A stretch of 19,638 bases of DNA from Phoronis ovalis (taxonomy: Eukaryota > Phoronida > Phoronidae), in NCBI GenBank assembly GCA_028565635.1, contig JAOXYB010015265.1, positions 1 through 19,638 on the forward strand, written 5' to 3'. The position numbers and the translations under genes were made by a program. Below are positions 18,780-19,638 of this stretch, piece after piece (position 1 is the first letter of the stretch; each line of letters opens with the position of its first letter). The notes below the pieces were generated by a model. That model searched no databases. It saw only the letters and a program-made list of their open reading frames with translations, and was not told the origin of the DNA.

Positions 18780-18950
18780 GTGACGATTTTCCCAGTGTTC
18801 AGTCCCTTATGGAAGCCATATTTGAAATTGAAACCAACCAGAATAATGCTGGAGCGCCCACTGTTGCCACTAAGGTGTCAGAACCAGCCACATCACATAC
18901 CAAAATAAAAGAAACTGAACCAAAAAGGGGATCAGAAAAAATACAAGCAG
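18780..18950 (+). CDS. Exon J: UBA end and linker toward an expected RING
   Basis: Phase 1 in and out (acceptor TATTAACTTTTTGCAG, donor AAGCAG|GTTTGT). It encodes DDFPSVQSLMEAIFEIE, the third UBA helix region typical of IAPs (compare DFPSVQDLLxA), then a Thr/Lys/Glu-rich linker ending KRGSEKIQA. The gene continues beyond the window. A RING finger is expected there from family architecture but is not seen. Confidence 0.85.
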
Positions 18951-19285
18951 GTTTGTTTACATGACAGTATTGATTTGTACTATCTTGAAGTTCCAAGACT
19001 ATTTTTCATAGCGAACAGCAAATTCACAGATAATGTTTCTTTTAATATAACTCAGGAAAACCCTTTATATACCGTAGACTGAAGACAAAATACTGATGTT
19101 TTAAGTTTTTTTTTGTTATTCCTTTAAATATGAGGGGGTAGGCATTTAAAAATTGGCAATGCTTGCTGCTCGCACTTAATAAGAACAATTAACAACCAAA
19201 AAAAAACAACAAAAAAATGGTCGCCAAAGGAAAATGCCTCGCGGCAAGTTAGGAAAATATATAATGTACATCAAACATTTTACTA
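18951..19285. other. Start of intron after exon J
   Basis: Begins GTTTGT; AT-rich with A-runs around 19195-19215. Nothing recognised before the minisatellite. Confidence 0.6.
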
Positions 19286-19638
19286 GAACCGTTATAACGA
19301 TAAGTTACAATGACACTACAATACTGAATACAGAACCGTTATAACGATAAGTTACAATGGCACTACAATACTGAATACAGAACCGTTATAACGATAAGTT
19401 ACAATGACACTACAATACTGAATACAGAACCGTTATAACGATAAGTTACAACGACACTACACTACACTACTGAATACAGAACCGTTATAACGATAAGTTA
19501 CAACGACACTACACTACTGAATACAGAACCGTTATAACGATAAGTTACAATGACACTACAATACTGAATACAGAACCGTTATAACGATAAGTTACAATGA
19601 CACTACAATACTGAATACAGAACCGTTATAACGATAAG
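19286..19638 (+). repeat. 47-bp minisatellite, seven copies plus a partial, runs off the window
   Basis: Units begin at 19286, 19333, 19380, 19427, 19479, 19526, 19573 and 19620. All are 47 bases except the fourth (52, an extra CTACA). Each holds GAACCGTTATAACGATAAGT, which includes the perfect palindrome CGTTATAACG, then ACACTACA and TACTGAATACA. Copies differ at only a few positions. The array lies in an intron of the LRR-IAP gene. Confidence 0.95.

Overview
The window reads as nuclear DNA of an invertebrate animal. It is AT-rich, genes are broken into exons by short introns with GT...AG borders, decayed transposons and minisatellites are common, and there is no operon-like packing. The domain families (short 23-residue LRRs with a ROCO-type P-loop, IAP-type BIR and UBA domains, and a 2A-like peptide of the kind known from sea-urchin NLR-type proteins and marine-invertebrate retrotransposons) point to a marine invertebrate. 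A deuterostome such as a hemichordate is my guess, not something the sequence proves.

The main content is one long plus-strand gene whose exons I rebuilt by matching splice borders and reading phase. The secure part is exons D to J: 12330-14729, 15027-15260, 15601-15759, 16359-16534, 17248-17302, 17948-18109 and 18780-18950. Together they encode LRR x11, a ROC-GTPase remnant, BIR1, BIR2, BIR3 and UBA. The gene runs off the right edge, where a RING exon would be expected by analogy with cIAP/XIAP. Exon C (10142-10284) joins D in frame and carries a canonical 2A-like motif, GDVEVNPGP. Exon B (9241-9334) joins C in frame. Exon A (7598-7707) carries a second 2A-like motif in which the essential end is changed (GDVESNPCQ). 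Two weaker candidate 5' exons are at 2844-3165 and 3540-3849, and their phases also fit.

If translated as modelled, ribosome skipping at exon C would release the LRR-IAP protein as a separate chain starting with proline. Exons B+C together are frame-neutral (1 in, 1 out), so skipping them would join A directly to D and remove the skipping site. This suggests a splice-controlled choice between a fused and a separated product. The chimera would combine an LRR sensor, a crippled nucleotide-binding module and an anti-apoptotic or ubiquitin-ligase IAP body.

Layout. 1-2800: repeats, including a terminal-inverted-repeat element and its partial copy, a decayed dispersed repeat with a nested MITE-like insertion, and a long foldback. 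2844-3849: tentative first exons. 4049-4338: a 32-bp minisatellite. 4655-5690: a dead LINE fragment on the minus strand. 5700-12329: introns with the 2A exons A-C, three tandem units of the dispersed repeat, and a foldback element just before the LRR exon. 12330-18950: the LRR-ROC-BIR-UBA exons, with a 35-bp minisatellite in one intron and a repeat copy in another. 19286-19638: a 47-bp minisatellite that continues past the window.
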